From an uncultured Pelagibacteraceae bacterium (GTDB lineage: Bacteria; Pseudomonadota; Alphaproteobacteria; Pelagibacterales; Pelagibacteraceae), in assembly GCA_902578325.1 (NCBI GenBank), contig CACHCM010000003.1, positions 1-57,287 on the forward strand: DNA of 57,287 nt, written 5' to 3'. The notes beneath the pieces are model-generated. The model had not been told where the DNA came from, ran no database searches, and was given only the letters and a program-made list of their open reading frames with translations. This document shows, piece by piece, positions 28,623 to 38,600 of this stretch (positions are counted from its first letter, which is position 1; every line of letters begins with the position of its first letter). The position numbers and the translations under genes are program-made.

Positions 28623-29902
28623 TAAACACCTCTATACATTTTACCTGGGTTTAAAATTCTTTTTGGATCAAAACTTTGTTTTACTTTTTCAGAAATCATC
28701 AAACGTACTTTATCAACGGTAAAAATAGGTTCACCATAATCATATTCGGATGAAGTTTTAATTACTGTCAAATAACCTCCAAAATCGTTTGCCATTTTTT
28801 TTAAATCTTTAATCTTTTCCTCTTTTTTACTATTAACTTCAATCCAGAATAACGACCCACACCAATCAATAAAATAATTATGGTTATTTTCCAAATATTT
28901 GCATAATTTTGAACCATTTGCTGGCGGTATCACCATTCGTATTAAATTGTGTTCGGTCTTTTCGAATACCTCTAAATTATTTATTTTTTCCCAAAATGGT
29001 TCTGATTGATAAACATCAAGAGTAGAAATATCTGAATTGTTTAATTCAAGTTCTTTTTTTAAGTTATTAATTTTTTCCTCAATTGAAATTTTATCCCCCT
29101 CAACTCTAAATGCTACAAACGAAACTTTTGATTTAAGATCATTAAACTTAAAAACATTATTTCTTTTGGCCGAAAATTCTTTATCATGTGATTGCTCTGG
29201 AATAAAGACAGCACCAGAAATTTCACTACTTGAACTAGATAATTTATTAAACAAATCATCAATTTGTTCAAAATTATTAGGATAAATTATTACAGTTTTA
29301 GAAGAATCTTTCTTAGGTAGCACCTTTAATGTAATTTCAGTCAAAGCAACAAGTGTACCAAACGAACCAGCTATAAGTTTTGATAAATCATAACCAGTAA
29401 CATTTTTAACGACAGTACCTCCTGATTTAATTATATCTCCTTTTCCATTAACTCCCTTAAAACCTAGGACATGGTCTCGTACACTACCAACTTTAAATCT
29501 TCGTGAACCTGCATAATTACATGATAAGTATCCTGCTATTGTTCCTTTATTTGATTTGCCATCTTTAATATACCCGAAGTCTATTGGTTCAAAAGCTAGC
29601 TCCTGACTATTTTCACTTAAGACCTTCTCGATTTCATTAATTGGTGTGCAGGCTTTTACTTTAATATATAATTCTTCAGGTCTATAGTCGATGATACCAG
29701 AAATTTTTGACAAAGAAGTAGTGTTAGCTGATTGAGTTTTGTTTCCAATAAAGCTTTTTGAATTGTTGCCGATAATTTCCGTTGGAGAATCTTGTTTATA
29801 TAGTTCCCGAATTAAATCTGAAACTTCAACCTCATCTTTGGGGTAATAGACGTTATTAGAATCTTGGAAGATCTGGGAATTTATCTTTATTTTTGTGGAC
29901 AT
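28622..29902 (-). CDS. glcE: Glycolate oxidase FAD-binding subunit GlcE (start MSTKIKINS)
   Basis: FAD_binding_4-like KSNKGTIAGYLSCNYAGSRRFKVGSVRDHVLG, GGTVVKNVTGYDLSKL. Confidence 0.93.
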   Translation of the reverse strand: MSTKIKINSQIFQDSNNVYYPKDEVEVSDLIRELYKQDSPTEIIGNNSKSFIGNKTQSANTTSLSKISGIIDYRPEELYIKVKACTPINEIEKVLSENSQELAFEPIDFGYIKDGKSNKGTIAGYLSCNYAGSRRFKVGSVRDHVLGFKGVNGKGDIIKSGGTVVKNVTGYDLSKLIAGSFGTLVALTEITLKVLPKKDSSKTVIIYPNNFEQIDDLFNKLSSSSSEISGAVFIPEQSHDKEFSAKRNNVFKFNDLKSKVSFVAFRVEGDKISIEEKINNLKKELELNNSDISTLDVYQSEPFWEKINNLEVFEKTEHNLIRMVIPPANGSKLCKYLENNHNYFIDWCGSLFWIEVNSKKEEKIKDLKKMANDFGGYLTVIKTSSEYDYGEPIFTVDKVRLMISEKVKQSFDPKRILNPGKMYRGV

Positions 29903-31352
29903 GAACCCTTCCTTCCTCTGCACATTTTCTAAGTATAGGATAAACTTTTCCAGGATTTAATAGATTTTTTTCGTCTAATGATTTTTTAATACTCAGTTGT
30001 TGTTGTATATCATTATCATTAAACATTTCACACATGAGTTCTCTTTTTTCTATACCAACACCATGCTCACCTGTAATCACTCCACCAAGTCTTACACATG
30101 TTTTTAATATCTCAGAACCAAATTCCTCAGTTTTTCTAAGTTGTTCTTTATCATTTCCATCAAACATAATAAGTGGGTGTAAATTTCCATCACCTGCATG
30201 AAAACAATTTGCAACCGGTAATTCATATTTTTCTGATAATTTTTTAATTTCTAATAATGCTTCGGCAAGCTTACCTCTTGGAATAGATCCATCCATACAA
30301 TAATAATCAGGAGCCATAGCTCCACAAGCAGGGAAAGCAGCTTTTCTACCAGCCCAGAAAGAAAGTCTTTCTTGCTCACTATTACTAAGTTTAAGACTAG
30401 AACAGTTATTTTTTTTACAGATAGCTTCTACTTTTCTAATTAGTTCATTAACCTCTGACTCTGTTCCGTCAAGTTCTACTATTAATAATAATTCAGCATC
30501 TCTTGGATATCCTGCTTTACTAAAATTATCTGTTGCCTCAATTAAAGCTTTATCCATTATTTCCATTCCTGCTGGCACTATTCCACTTGAAATAACTTCT
30601 GAAGCAGCATCTCCTCCTTCTTTTATAGATGGAAAGCCTATTAAAGCTGCTCTTACCACATCAGGTGTTTTCAAAATTTTAACTGTGACTTCGGTAACAA
30701 CTCCCAATAAACCTTCTGATCCACAAATTAAACCCATAAGATCATATCCCTCTTGATCAAAAGACTTTCCTCCAAATCTACAAATGGTTCCATCCATCAT
30801 TACCATCTGTACGCCAAGAATATTATTTGTAGTAGTTCCATACTTTAGTGAATGAACTCCACCAGAATTTTCAGCAACATTTCCACCTATAGAACATGCT
30901 AACTGGCTAGAAGGATCTGGCGCATAATAAAACCCTTTGTGTTGGACTGCATGAGTAATTCCAAGATTTGTTACTCCAGGCTGTGTTACTACACATTTAT
31001 TTTTATAATCAATTTCAAGTATTTTATTAAATTTTCCTAAACCAAGAAGAATAGCATCTTGAAGGGGTAATGCACCTCCAGACAAACCTGTACCTGCACC
31101 TCTTGGAACTACTTTTATGTTTTCACTATAACAATATTTTAATATCTCACTTACCTCATCAGTATTTTCTGGAAGTACTACTGCTAAAGGTGTTTGCGTG
31201 TAAACTGACAGAGCATCAGTTTCATAAGGTCTCAATTCGTCAGCTTCACTTAGAACATTTTCTTTATCTGTTAATTTTGACAGATTTTTTATTATCTCAC
31301 TTTTTCTATTTAAAATAGAGTTATCAATTTTTGGTAAAGCTAATTCAGACAT
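29856..31352 (-). CDS. glcD: Glycolate oxidase subunit GlcD
   Basis: VVPRGAGTGLSGGALP, DPSSQLACSIGGNVAENSGGVHSLKYG, HAGDGNLHPLI, GGVITGEHGVGIEKRE. Confidence 0.96.
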   Translation of the reverse strand: MSELALPKIDNSILNRKSEIIKNLSKLTDKENVLSEADELRPYETDALSVYTQTPLAVVLPENTDEVSEILKYCYSENIKVVPRGAGTGLSGGALPLQDAILLGLGKFNKILEIDYKNKCVVTQPGVTNLGITHAVQHKGFYYAPDPSSQLACSIGGNVAENSGGVHSLKYGTTTNNILGVQMVMMDGTICRFGGKSFDQEGYDLMGLICGSEGLLGVVTEVTVKILKTPDVVRAALIGFPSIKEGGDAASEVISSGIVPAGMEIMDKALIEATDNFSKAGYPRDAELLLIVELDGTESEVNELIRKVEAICKKNNCSSLKLSNSEQERLSFWAGRKAAFPACGAMAPDYYCMDGSIPRGKLAEALLEIKKLSEKYELPVANCFHAGDGNLHPLIMFDGNDKEQLRKTEEFGSEILKTCVRLGGVITGEHGVGIEKRELMCEMFNDNDIQQQLSIKKSLDEKNLLNPGKVYPILRKCAEEGRVHVHKNKDKFPDLPRF

Positions 31353-31355
31353 AGC

Positions 31356-32519
31356 TTAACCTAACATTTTTTTAATATTTTCCAATGCGTTAGAAATGTT
31401 ATCTCTTGAAGCAGCAAAGCTAAATCTTACATAATCTTTGCATGTTTGTCCAAAAGCTGTTCCCGGAACGATAGCAACACCGGCTTCATGCATTGCTCTT
31501 TTACAAAATTCTGAGCCGTCCATACCCGTTCCAATAACTTTAGGAAATGCATAAAACGCTCCACCAGGTAAACTACACTCTACACCTGGTAAACTATTTA
31601 AGCCTTCATGAATTAATTTTCTTCTCAAAGTAAATTTTTCCATCATCTCGTCAATTGAGTCATCAGGTCCATCCAAAGCAGCAATACCTGCAAACTGAGC
31701 GGCAGCATTTACACATGAGACACTATTTATTAATAATTTATTTACATGCTCAACTAAATTTTCTGGCCAAAAACTCCAACCAAGTCTCCAACCTGTCATT
31801 GAGTAAGCTTTACTCCAACCCTCTAAAACAATTAGTCTTTCTCTTAACTCAGGGTAATTAAAGAATGTTGGCATTTCCTTATCGTCAAAAATTTGTCTGC
31901 TATAAATTTCATCACTTAAAATAGTCACATGAGGATGTTTTTTTAAACCTTCAGCTAATTTGTCTATTTCTGATTTTTCTACAAAACTTCCAGTAGGGTT
32001 GTTTGGATTTATTAAAATTAATAATCTAGTTTTATCAGTAATTAGAGATAAAATTTTATCTGCGCTAAACTTTAAATCTTTATCTTCAGTTAGATCGTAA
32101 GGTACTGCAGTAGAACCAGTATAATTAATCATGGATTCATAAATAGGGAACGCTGGAGTTGGATGAATTATCTCTGCTCCTGGCTCACCAAAACACTGAA
32201 TTGCATAATGCATGGTTGGTTTACCACCTGGCATAATAATAATTCTTTCAGGATCTACATCTGCACTATATCGTTTCTTTATCCATCTAGTAACTGACTG
32301 TCTACATTCTAAAATTCCATTTGACAGCACATATCCGTGATGACCATCATCTAAAGCTTTTTTTGCTGCTTCGACAACGTGCTTTGGAGTTTTGAAATCA
32401 GGTTGACCCAATCCTAAGTGGATCATAGGTTTACCTTGGGCTTCAAGTTTTTTTGCTTCAGCTAAAACAGAAAAAGCACTTTCTGTTCCAAGTCTATTTA
32501 ATGATTTTGCAAGTTCCAT
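31356..32519 (-). CDS. PLP-dependent aminotransferase class I/II (AspC-like)
   Basis: NPNNPTGSF, LSDEIYSRQIF, EGWSKAYSMTGWRLG. Confidence 0.94.
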   Translation of the reverse strand: MELAKSLNRLGTESAFSVLAEAKKLEAQGKPMIHLGLGQPDFKTPKHVVEAAKKALDDGHHGYVLSNGILECRQSVTRWIKKRYSADVDPERIIIMPGGKPTMHYAIQCFGEPGAEIIHPTPAFPIYESMINYTGSTAVPYDLTEDKDLKFSADKILSLITDKTRLLILINPNNPTGSFVEKSEIDKLAEGLKKHPHVTILSDEIYSRQIFDDKEMPTFFNYPELRERLIVLEGWSKAYSMTGWRLGWSFWPENLVEHVNKLLINSVSCVNAAAQFAGIAALDGPDDSIDEMMEKFTLRRKLIHEGLNSLPGVECSLPGGAFYAFPKVIGTGMDGSEFCKRAMHEAGVAIVPGTAFGQTCKDYVRFSFAASRDNISNALENIKKMLG

Positions 32520-32541
32520 ATAAATTTAAATTTAAAGTCGC

Positions 32542-32580
32542 CAAACTAAACGAAAATTAGTTTTTTGTCTATTTAGTTTG
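32542..32580. promoter_or_regulatory. Inverted repeat upstream of aminotransferase
   Basis: CAAACTAAA (32542-32550) / TTTAGTTTG (32572-32580), perfect 9-bp arms, 21-nt spacer. Confidence 0.4.
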
Positions 32581-32621
32581 AAAATTTAATTTATCAAATA
32601 AATGGTAAAAATTCTTATCTT

Positions 32622-33773
32622 TTAGTCTCTATATATTATTTTTGACGCATCAAGGTCTTTAACAGACTTGCAACCCATTAAAATCATATTTCTTCTAATT
32701 TCTTTTTGCATGTTTTCTAAAAGTCTTTCAACACCTTTTTGTCCACCAGCACCTAAACTAAAAAGAAATGCTTTTCCAAAACTACAAGCTGTTGCGCCTG
32801 CAGCTAAAGCTTTAAGGACATGTGTTCCTCTTCTAACACCACCATCAAGAATAATTTCTAATTTATCACCAACTGCATCTGAAATAGCTTTAACTTGATC
32901 AAATGGAGATCTTGATCCATCAAGTTGTCTTCCTCCATGATTTGAAATCATAATTGCTGTACAACCAATATCAATTGCTCTTTTAGCATCCTCAACTGAC
33001 ATTACACCTTTTAAAGCCATAGGCTTGTTCCATTTTTTTATACAGTATTCTGCATCTTTCCAATTCATGGCTGGATCATACTGTTCATTAATATAATCCA
33101 TAACTGATTTTGCAATATTGGTACCTTTATCAGTTTTATTTTTAATATTTGCTAATTCAAATTTTTTATTTGTAAAATATTTAAAAACCCATCCAGGTCT
33201 CATTGCAAAACTCAATAAACTATCCAAAGTAAATTTAGGTGGTGTCGTAAATCCAGTTCTATGATCTCTTTCTCGATTTCCAGCAACTAGCGTATCAACA
33301 GTAATACACATTCCATCAAAATTCGCTCTACTGCATCTTTCAATCAAATCATCAGTAATTGATTTGTCTTTGTGGATATAAAGTTGAAAAAGTTTTGGCC
33401 CACTAGAAACATTTGCAACCTCTTCAATTGAAAAAGACGCCATTGTGGACATGCTGTAAATTGTATCAAACTTCTCTGCAGCTCTGGCAGAAGCTTTATC
33501 TCCATCAGGATCATATAAACTTTGCATTGCCGTAGGAGATAAAAATAAAGGCATACTAATTTTTCTACCAAAGACAGTGGTAGACAAATCTGGTTCACCA
33601 ACACTATTAAGAATATTAGGAACTAAATCACAATCGTTAAAAGCGTCTGTATTCCTATTTAAAGTAACTTCGTCATCTGCTCCACCATCAATATAATGAA
33701 AAATAGGAGCTGGTAATTTTTTTTTAGCTAATTTTCTAAAATCTTCAAAATTATAACAATCTTTAATGTTCAT
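32622..33773 (-). CDS. FMN-dependent alpha-hydroxyacid dehydrogenase (L-lactate dehydrogenase/glycolate oxidase family)
   Basis: FHYIDGGADDEVTLNRN, ISNHGGRQLDGSRSPFD, LDGGVRRGTHVLKALAAGA. Confidence 0.93.
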   Translation of the reverse strand: MNIKDCYNFEDFRKLAKKKLPAPIFHYIDGGADDEVTLNRNTDAFNDCDLVPNILNSVGEPDLSTTVFGRKISMPLFLSPTAMQSLYDPDGDKASARAAEKFDTIYSMSTMASFSIEEVANVSSGPKLFQLYIHKDKSITDDLIERCSRANFDGMCITVDTLVAGNRERDHRTGFTTPPKFTLDSLLSFAMRPGWVFKYFTNKKFELANIKNKTDKGTNIAKSVMDYINEQYDPAMNWKDAEYCIKKWNKPMALKGVMSVEDAKRAIDIGCTAIMISNHGGRQLDGSRSPFDQVKAISDAVGDKLEIILDGGVRRGTHVLKALAAGATACSFGKAFLFSLGAGGQKGVERLLENMQKEIRRNMILMGCKSVKDLDASKIIYRD

Positions 33774-33785
33774 GATGAGTATCTA

Positions 33786-34298
33786 TTAAAAGCTTTTAAA
33801 GAAATTAAACATATAACTATTTGCCCCAGGATTTTTATCTCCTAGACTAGCATTAGATATATGATTATAAGAAAAGCCTAATTCACTTGATCTAGATAGA
33901 TCGAGTGAAATTTGTAATTCACTTTTAAATTCAATCAAATGACCTAAATCTTTACCATCACCCTCAAAATATAATCCTGGAGTAAAGCTTGGAGTAAAAT
34001 TTAATACTCCTAACTTATATTGAGCCTGAACACCTGTATAAATATATCCTGCACTGTCAGCCGTTATTAAAGCGCCTGTAATCGGTGAAAGATTACCTAA
34101 AAAAGTATCTCTATTTAAATTTTCATTTTGGTGTTGAAAGCCAATTAAAGTTGATTTTTTTCCATCATCACTAAAATCAAACATTCCTGTGTAAACACTG
34201 AATTCTGTATTTTGATCTTTTAAAACTTTTTCCTCTGCAATTGAAGAAAATGCAAATGTGATCATTAACAGATTGATTAAAAATCTTTTTAAATTCAT
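33786..34298 (-). CDS. Acyloxyacyl hydrolase / PagL-like lipid A 3-O-deacylase family outer-membrane protein
   Basis: Signal peptide; C-terminal FSYNHISNASLGDKNPGANSYMFNF resembles the PagL His-Ser motif with terminal aromatic residue. Confidence 0.7.
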   Translation of the reverse strand: MNLKRFLINLLMITFAFSSIAEEKVLKDQNTEFSVYTGMFDFSDDGKKSTLIGFQHQNENLNRDTFLGNLSPITGALITADSAGYIYTGVQAQYKLGVLNFTPSFTPGLYFEGDGKDLGHLIEFKSELQISLDLSRSSELGFSYNHISNASLGDKNPGANSYMFNFFKSF

Positions 34299-34309
34299 TA
34301 CTAAATAAT

Positions 34310-34672
34310 TTATTTTTTAACTATAAAGCTTTTATATATTATTGCACCTCCGATTAAAAATATCAATATCGGCAATAACCAAAGTATATAAGTGTTTTTA
34401 TTTAAACCAGGATCGTAGAGTATCCATTCTCCATATTTGGTTTTAAAATATTCATATATTTGATCTTCAGAAAGACCTTCTTGCAGCTTTTTATCAACTA
34501 CAATTTTTAAACTGTTTGCAAATTCAGAGTCTGAATCGTAAACGGATTGACCTTGACATATAAGACATCGTAAATTTTTAGTTATTTTATTTCTTTTATC
34601 GTTCTCTTCGGCATAAACATTGTTTAAAGGGAATAATATTATAATAATTAAAATAAATCTTATAAATTTCAT
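34310..34672 (-). CDS. ccmH: Cytochrome c biogenesis protein CcmH
   Basis: LRCLICQGQSVYDSDSEFA redox motif, single C-terminal TM. Confidence 0.93.
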   Translation of the reverse strand: MKFIRFILIIIILFPLNNVYAEENDKRNKITKNLRCLICQGQSVYDSDSEFANSLKIVVDKKLQEGLSEDQIYEYFKTKYGEWILYDPGLNKNTYILWLLPILIFLIGGAIIYKSFIVKK

Positions 34673-35187
34673 TTTAAAAATAAGTTAATTTCATCAAGTA
34701 GTTCTTGGTTAAGAGCTCCAATATATTTTTTAATAATTTCATTATTATAAATTAAAAATGATTCAGGAACACCGTAAGCTCCCCACTCAATTGCAATTGT
34801 ACCATCTAAATCAATAAAGATTTCTTTATAAGGGTTTCCTAGTTCTTTTAAAAAATTTTCAGCATTTTTTAAATTATCTTTATAATTCAACCCAATAATA
34901 TTTAATTTATTCTCTAAATTTAAATTCATCAAAAGAGGATGCTCTTGTCGACATGGTACACACCAAGAAGACCAAATATTTAATAAATAAACCTTATCTA
35001 ACTCAAAGATACTTGATGATTTCACATCTTCTCCAGAGAAAAATTCTTTAGCATTAAACACTGGTATCTCTTTTTTGGTATTAACATCTGGAGTGTATAT
35101 TTTCGAGTCTTCTAAACCTTTATAAAAAATAAAAAATATTATTCCAAAAATAATAATAAGTGAAAAAGGTAATATTTTATTTTTCAT
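34669..35187 (-). CDS. ccmG: Thiol:disulfide interchange protein CcmG/DsbE
   Basis: NIWSSWCVPCRQEHPLL, EWGAYGVPESFLI. Confidence 0.94.
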   Translation of the reverse strand: MKNKILPFSLIIIFGIIFFIFYKGLEDSKIYTPDVNTKKEIPVFNAKEFFSGEDVKSSSIFELDKVYLLNIWSSWCVPCRQEHPLLMNLNLENKLNIIGLNYKDNLKNAENFLKELGNPYKEIFIDLDGTIAIEWGAYGVPESFLIYNNEIIKKYIGALNQELLDEINLFLK

Positions 35188-37057
35188 GATCTTTTTTTAT
35201 AAAGCTAACAATTCCCCCAAAAGATATTAGAATTACTGATAACCAGATCCATAACATGAATGGTTTAACCTGATATCTTACGTTGAAAAAATCTTGATTT
35301 TGAACCAGATTAATTACAATAAATTTATCTGACATAAGTGTTGTTTTAATATCAGCTTCACTTGTGGCAATGACAGGTTGATTATAAATTCTCAGCTCTG
35401 GCGAAAATCTATCCTCTTCACCATTTAAATTACTTATAGAAAAATTCGCAATAATTGCATTATAATTTTTTTCTTTTTTCTGATCAACACTTTCAAAAAC
35501 TATCTTAGTTTTCGAATTTTCAAAAGTTTCACCAACTTTAAGATTTGTTATAATTTCACTTGCAAATAAATTATTAAACAAAATACTTAGGATTAATAAA
35601 CTAAATCCAAAATGAGCAATATTTTGAGAAATATTTTTATATTTTTTTACAAAAAAATCTCTCAGCGTTATAAAAAATAAATAAAGTGCACTCGATATCA
35701 AAATTGTATTAATTAAGATATTTTGATTAAAATTTTTTAATACTAAAAATGCTAATAAAATTGAGATAATAAAAAAAGAAATTAAATAAATTTTGTCTTC
35801 AAATTGAGATTTTATCCATTTTAATTTTGGACCAATCGCCATCATAAGTAAAAAAGGAATCAAAAAAGGTATTATTAACTTATGATAAAATGGAGGACCA
35901 ACTGATATTTTTTGCGCAGAAATTACATCTAAAAAAATTGGATATACGGTCCCTATTAATACAACTGATAAAAAATACATCATAAACCAGTTGTTAATTA
36001 ATATTGAAGTTTCCTTACTCAACCAAAAAAAATTATAATATTTTTTGTCATTATCTTTGTGAAAAAAGATAAAAATAAAAATAGATAAAAAAATCAAAAT
36101 AAATAAAAAAACAAGAATAAATAAACCCCTTTCAGGATCATTAGCAAATGTATGAACTGAATTTAATATTCCTGATCTTACTAAAAATGTTCCACACATA
36201 CTTAATGTAAATGTTGTAATAGAAAGAATTATTACCCATGAAGTTAAAATTGATTTTTTTTCTAATACTAAAATACAATGCAAAAGAGTGGTTAATGCAA
36301 GCCAGGGCATTAGAGAAACATTCTCAACTGGATCCCAAAACCAAAAACCTCCCCATCCCAATTCGTAATAAGCCCAAATTGATCCGAGCAATATTCCCAA
36401 AGTCAAAAATATCCACGAAATTAAGATCCATTTTTTTATATGCGAAGCCCAACTGGTAGAGATAATTTTTAAACTTGTTGCTGCCAAGACAGATGAAAAA
36501 ATAATTGAAGAACCAACATAGCCTAAATATAAAATAGGCGGATGAATTGCTAAAGCTGGGTCTTGTAAAATTGGGTTTAATCCAAGACCTTCAGTGGGTA
36601 TTGGAAAAATATAATTAAATGGATTTGATGTTTTGATTAAAAATAAAAAGAAACCAACTATAATTATTTGTTGAAAAACGAGAGTTAAAATTTTGTATTT
36701 TACTGGTTGATTTTTAGTCCTTACTAAAAATAAGAAAATAAATAACGTTAAAACAAGTAACCATAATAATAAACTACCTTCATGATTCCCCCAGGTTCCA
36801 CTTATCTTGTAAAATAATGGTTTGGTAGTGTGTGAATTATTAAATACTGTTTCATTACTAAAATCCGAAATAACAAAAGAAAGAATCAAACACAAAAAAC
36901 TAATGACAACAAAAAATAATTGTAAAAATGTAAATGATAATATTTTGGAATCTAATATGTTTGAGTTATTAAAATTTTTATATGAAAAATAAAATAATGA
37001 TAATCCAATAATTAATCCTATTAATAATGAATAATATCCAATAAAACTATAGATCAA
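35177..37057 (-). CDS. ccmF: Heme lyase CcmF
   Basis: SGTWGNHEGSLLLW, ELGWGGFWFWDPVENVSLMPWL. Confidence 0.95.
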   Translation of the reverse strand: MIYSFIGYYSLLIGLIIGLSLFYFSYKNFNNSNILDSKILSFTFLQLFFVVISFLCLILSFVISDFSNETVFNNSHTTKPLFYKISGTWGNHEGSLLLWLLVLTLFIFLFLVRTKNQPVKYKILTLVFQQIIIVGFFLFLIKTSNPFNYIFPIPTEGLGLNPILQDPALAIHPPILYLGYVGSSIIFSSVLAATSLKIISTSWASHIKKWILISWIFLTLGILLGSIWAYYELGWGGFWFWDPVENVSLMPWLALTTLLHCILVLEKKSILTSWVIILSITTFTLSMCGTFLVRSGILNSVHTFANDPERGLFILVFLFILIFLSIFIFIFFHKDNDKKYYNFFWLSKETSILINNWFMMYFLSVVLIGTVYPIFLDVISAQKISVGPPFYHKLIIPFLIPFLLMMAIGPKLKWIKSQFEDKIYLISFFIISILLAFLVLKNFNQNILINTILISSALYLFFITLRDFFVKKYKNISQNIAHFGFSLLILSILFNNLFASEIITNLKVGETFENSKTKIVFESVDQKKEKNYNAIIANFSISNLNGEEDRFSPELRIYNQPVIATSEADIKTTLMSDKFIVINLVQNQDFFNVRYQVKPFMLWIWLSVILISFGGIVSFIKKDHEK

Positions 37058-37058
37058 T

Positions 37059-37478
37059 TTATTTTTCTCCTAATGCTTCTTTTACTTCCGGTGGCATATA
37101 ATTTTCATCGTGCTTAGCTAAAATTTTTGTTGCAGAAAAAAAGTTTCTGTCTTTCAAAAAACCTTCTGCAACAACCCCTTTTCCTTCAGCAAATAAATTT
37201 GGTACTGCTCCTGAGTAAGTAACATTTATCTCATTTTTAAAGTCAGTAATTATAAAATTAACTTCATTTGAACTAATGGAAATAGAGTTTTTTTTAACCA
37301 TTCCTCCAACTCTTATTTTGCTCTTATCTATTTCAGAAAGTGATTTTATTTCGGAAGGAGATTGAAAAAATACAACATTTTCCTCTAATGATCTTAAAAT
37401 CAAGAATGTTGTTAAAATTAAAGTAATTAAGATTATTACTACAAACAAAAATCTTAATTTAACTTTTCGACCATACAT
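37059..37478 (-). CDS. ccmE: Cytochrome c maturation protein CcmE
   Basis: [41 protein letters not shown] (heme-binding His). Confidence 0.94.
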   Translation of the reverse strand: MYGRKVKLRFLFVVIILITLILTTFLILRSLEENVVFFQSPSEIKSLSEIDKSKIRVGGMVKKNSISISSNEVNFIITDFKNEINVTYSGAVPNLFAEGKGVVAEGFLKDRNFFSATKILAKHDENYMPPEVKEALGEK

Positions 37479-37488
37479 GGTTCTAAAG

Positions 37489-37716
37489 TTAATTATTTGT
37501 TGCGTTTGCTAAAATTTCTTTATTTATTCTTTGTGATTTTGCAGAATTAGCTTGCTCAGTAGTAAGTGAACCAAATTTAGCAACAAATTTATTTTGTTCT
37601 TTAACAAATTGCATTTTAGTTACCAAATATAAACCTAGGAAACTTAATAAGGTAAAGCTAAAAGCAGATAACACGTACACTGCATATCCATTCATAAAAA
37701 ATAATTCATTTATCAT
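37489..37716 (-). CDS. ccmD: Heme exporter protein CcmD
   Basis: Small single-TM ORF between ccmE and ccmC ([14 protein letters not shown]). Confidence 0.8.
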   Translation of the reverse strand: MINELFFMNGYAVYVLSAFSFTLLSFLGLYLVTKMQFVKEQNKFVAKFGSLTTEQANSAKSQRINKEILANATNN

Positions 37717-38420
37717 AATCTATCTAAGCCTTTGTTTTTAATTTTTATCAGTTCTGTATTATATTTCATTAAGAAAATTAACAATGAAAAAAGAGCAAAT
37801 GCCGCAGTCATTATCAATAATGGGTAAAGCATTGATGAATGAATTGAGCTTTTTGATAAAATATTAATAGATGCAGGTTGATGGAGTGTATTCCACCAAT
37901 CAACTGAGTACTTTATTATTGGAACATTAATAATTCCTAAAATAGTTATAAAAGTTGAGATCTTGTAGACTTTTTCTTCCTTATCATAAATTCTCCATAC
38001 TATTAAATACATTGCATAAAATAATGCCAAAATTAACATTGAAGTTATTCTTGCGTCCCAGGCCCACCAAGTTCCCCAAGTTGGTTTTCCCCAAATTGAT
38101 CCTGTAACTAAAGCAATAATATTAAAAACAAATCCCGAGGGAGCTAAACTTTTAGAAATTAAAAAAAAATTTTTATTTTTAAACACAAAACCACATATAG
38201 ATAATAAGGTTATAGAAGAAAATATTCCAAGTGAAATCCAGGCAGCAGGAACATGAACATACATAATTCTAACTGCATCACTTTGTTTGTAATCTTCAGG
38301 AGAGATGACTAATGCTTCAACTAAGCCAACAGTTAATACAACTACAAACAAAAATAATACGTATTTAGGTGCTTTGGAGGTAATTTTGAAAATCTTGTTA
38401 GGCTCAAAAAGTTTAAACAT
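37713..38420 (-). CDS. ccmC: Heme exporter protein CcmC
   Basis: MYVHVPAAWISLG, GKPTWGTWWAWDARITSMLIL, LHQPASI. Confidence 0.95.
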   Translation of the reverse strand: MFKLFEPNKIFKITSKAPKYVLFLFVVVLTVGLVEALVISPEDYKQSDAVRIMYVHVPAAWISLGIFSSITLLSICGFVFKNKNFFLISKSLAPSGFVFNIIALVTGSIWGKPTWGTWWAWDARITSMLILALFYAMYLIVWRIYDKEEKVYKISTFITILGIINVPIIKYSVDWWNTLHQPASINILSKSSIHSSMLYPLLIMTAAFALFSLLIFLMKYNTELIKIKNKGLDRL

Positions 38421-38452
38421 ATTTTTAATTTAGAATTTTTTTTGGTGATTTC

Positions 38453-38540
38453 TAGTATGAAATAGTTTTCTGATCAAGAATGCAGAGGGGAGATAATAAG
38501 ATCGAAATTAACGTTTAACACTCTTGACCAGAAGATACTA
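38453..38540 (-). ncRNA. Candidate structured RNA / long imperfect hairpin upstream of ccmC
   Basis: Nested inverted repeats TAGTAT (38453-38458)/ATACTA (38535-38540) and TTCTGATCAAGA (38468-38479)/TCTTGACCAGAA (38522-38533); the one mismatch becomes a G-U pair if transcribed from the minus strand. Confidence 0.5.
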
Positions 38541-38600
38541 AAAATATAGCTAATTTATATGGCTTAGATTTGAGCTAAATGTGGTTGAATAATGATTGCC

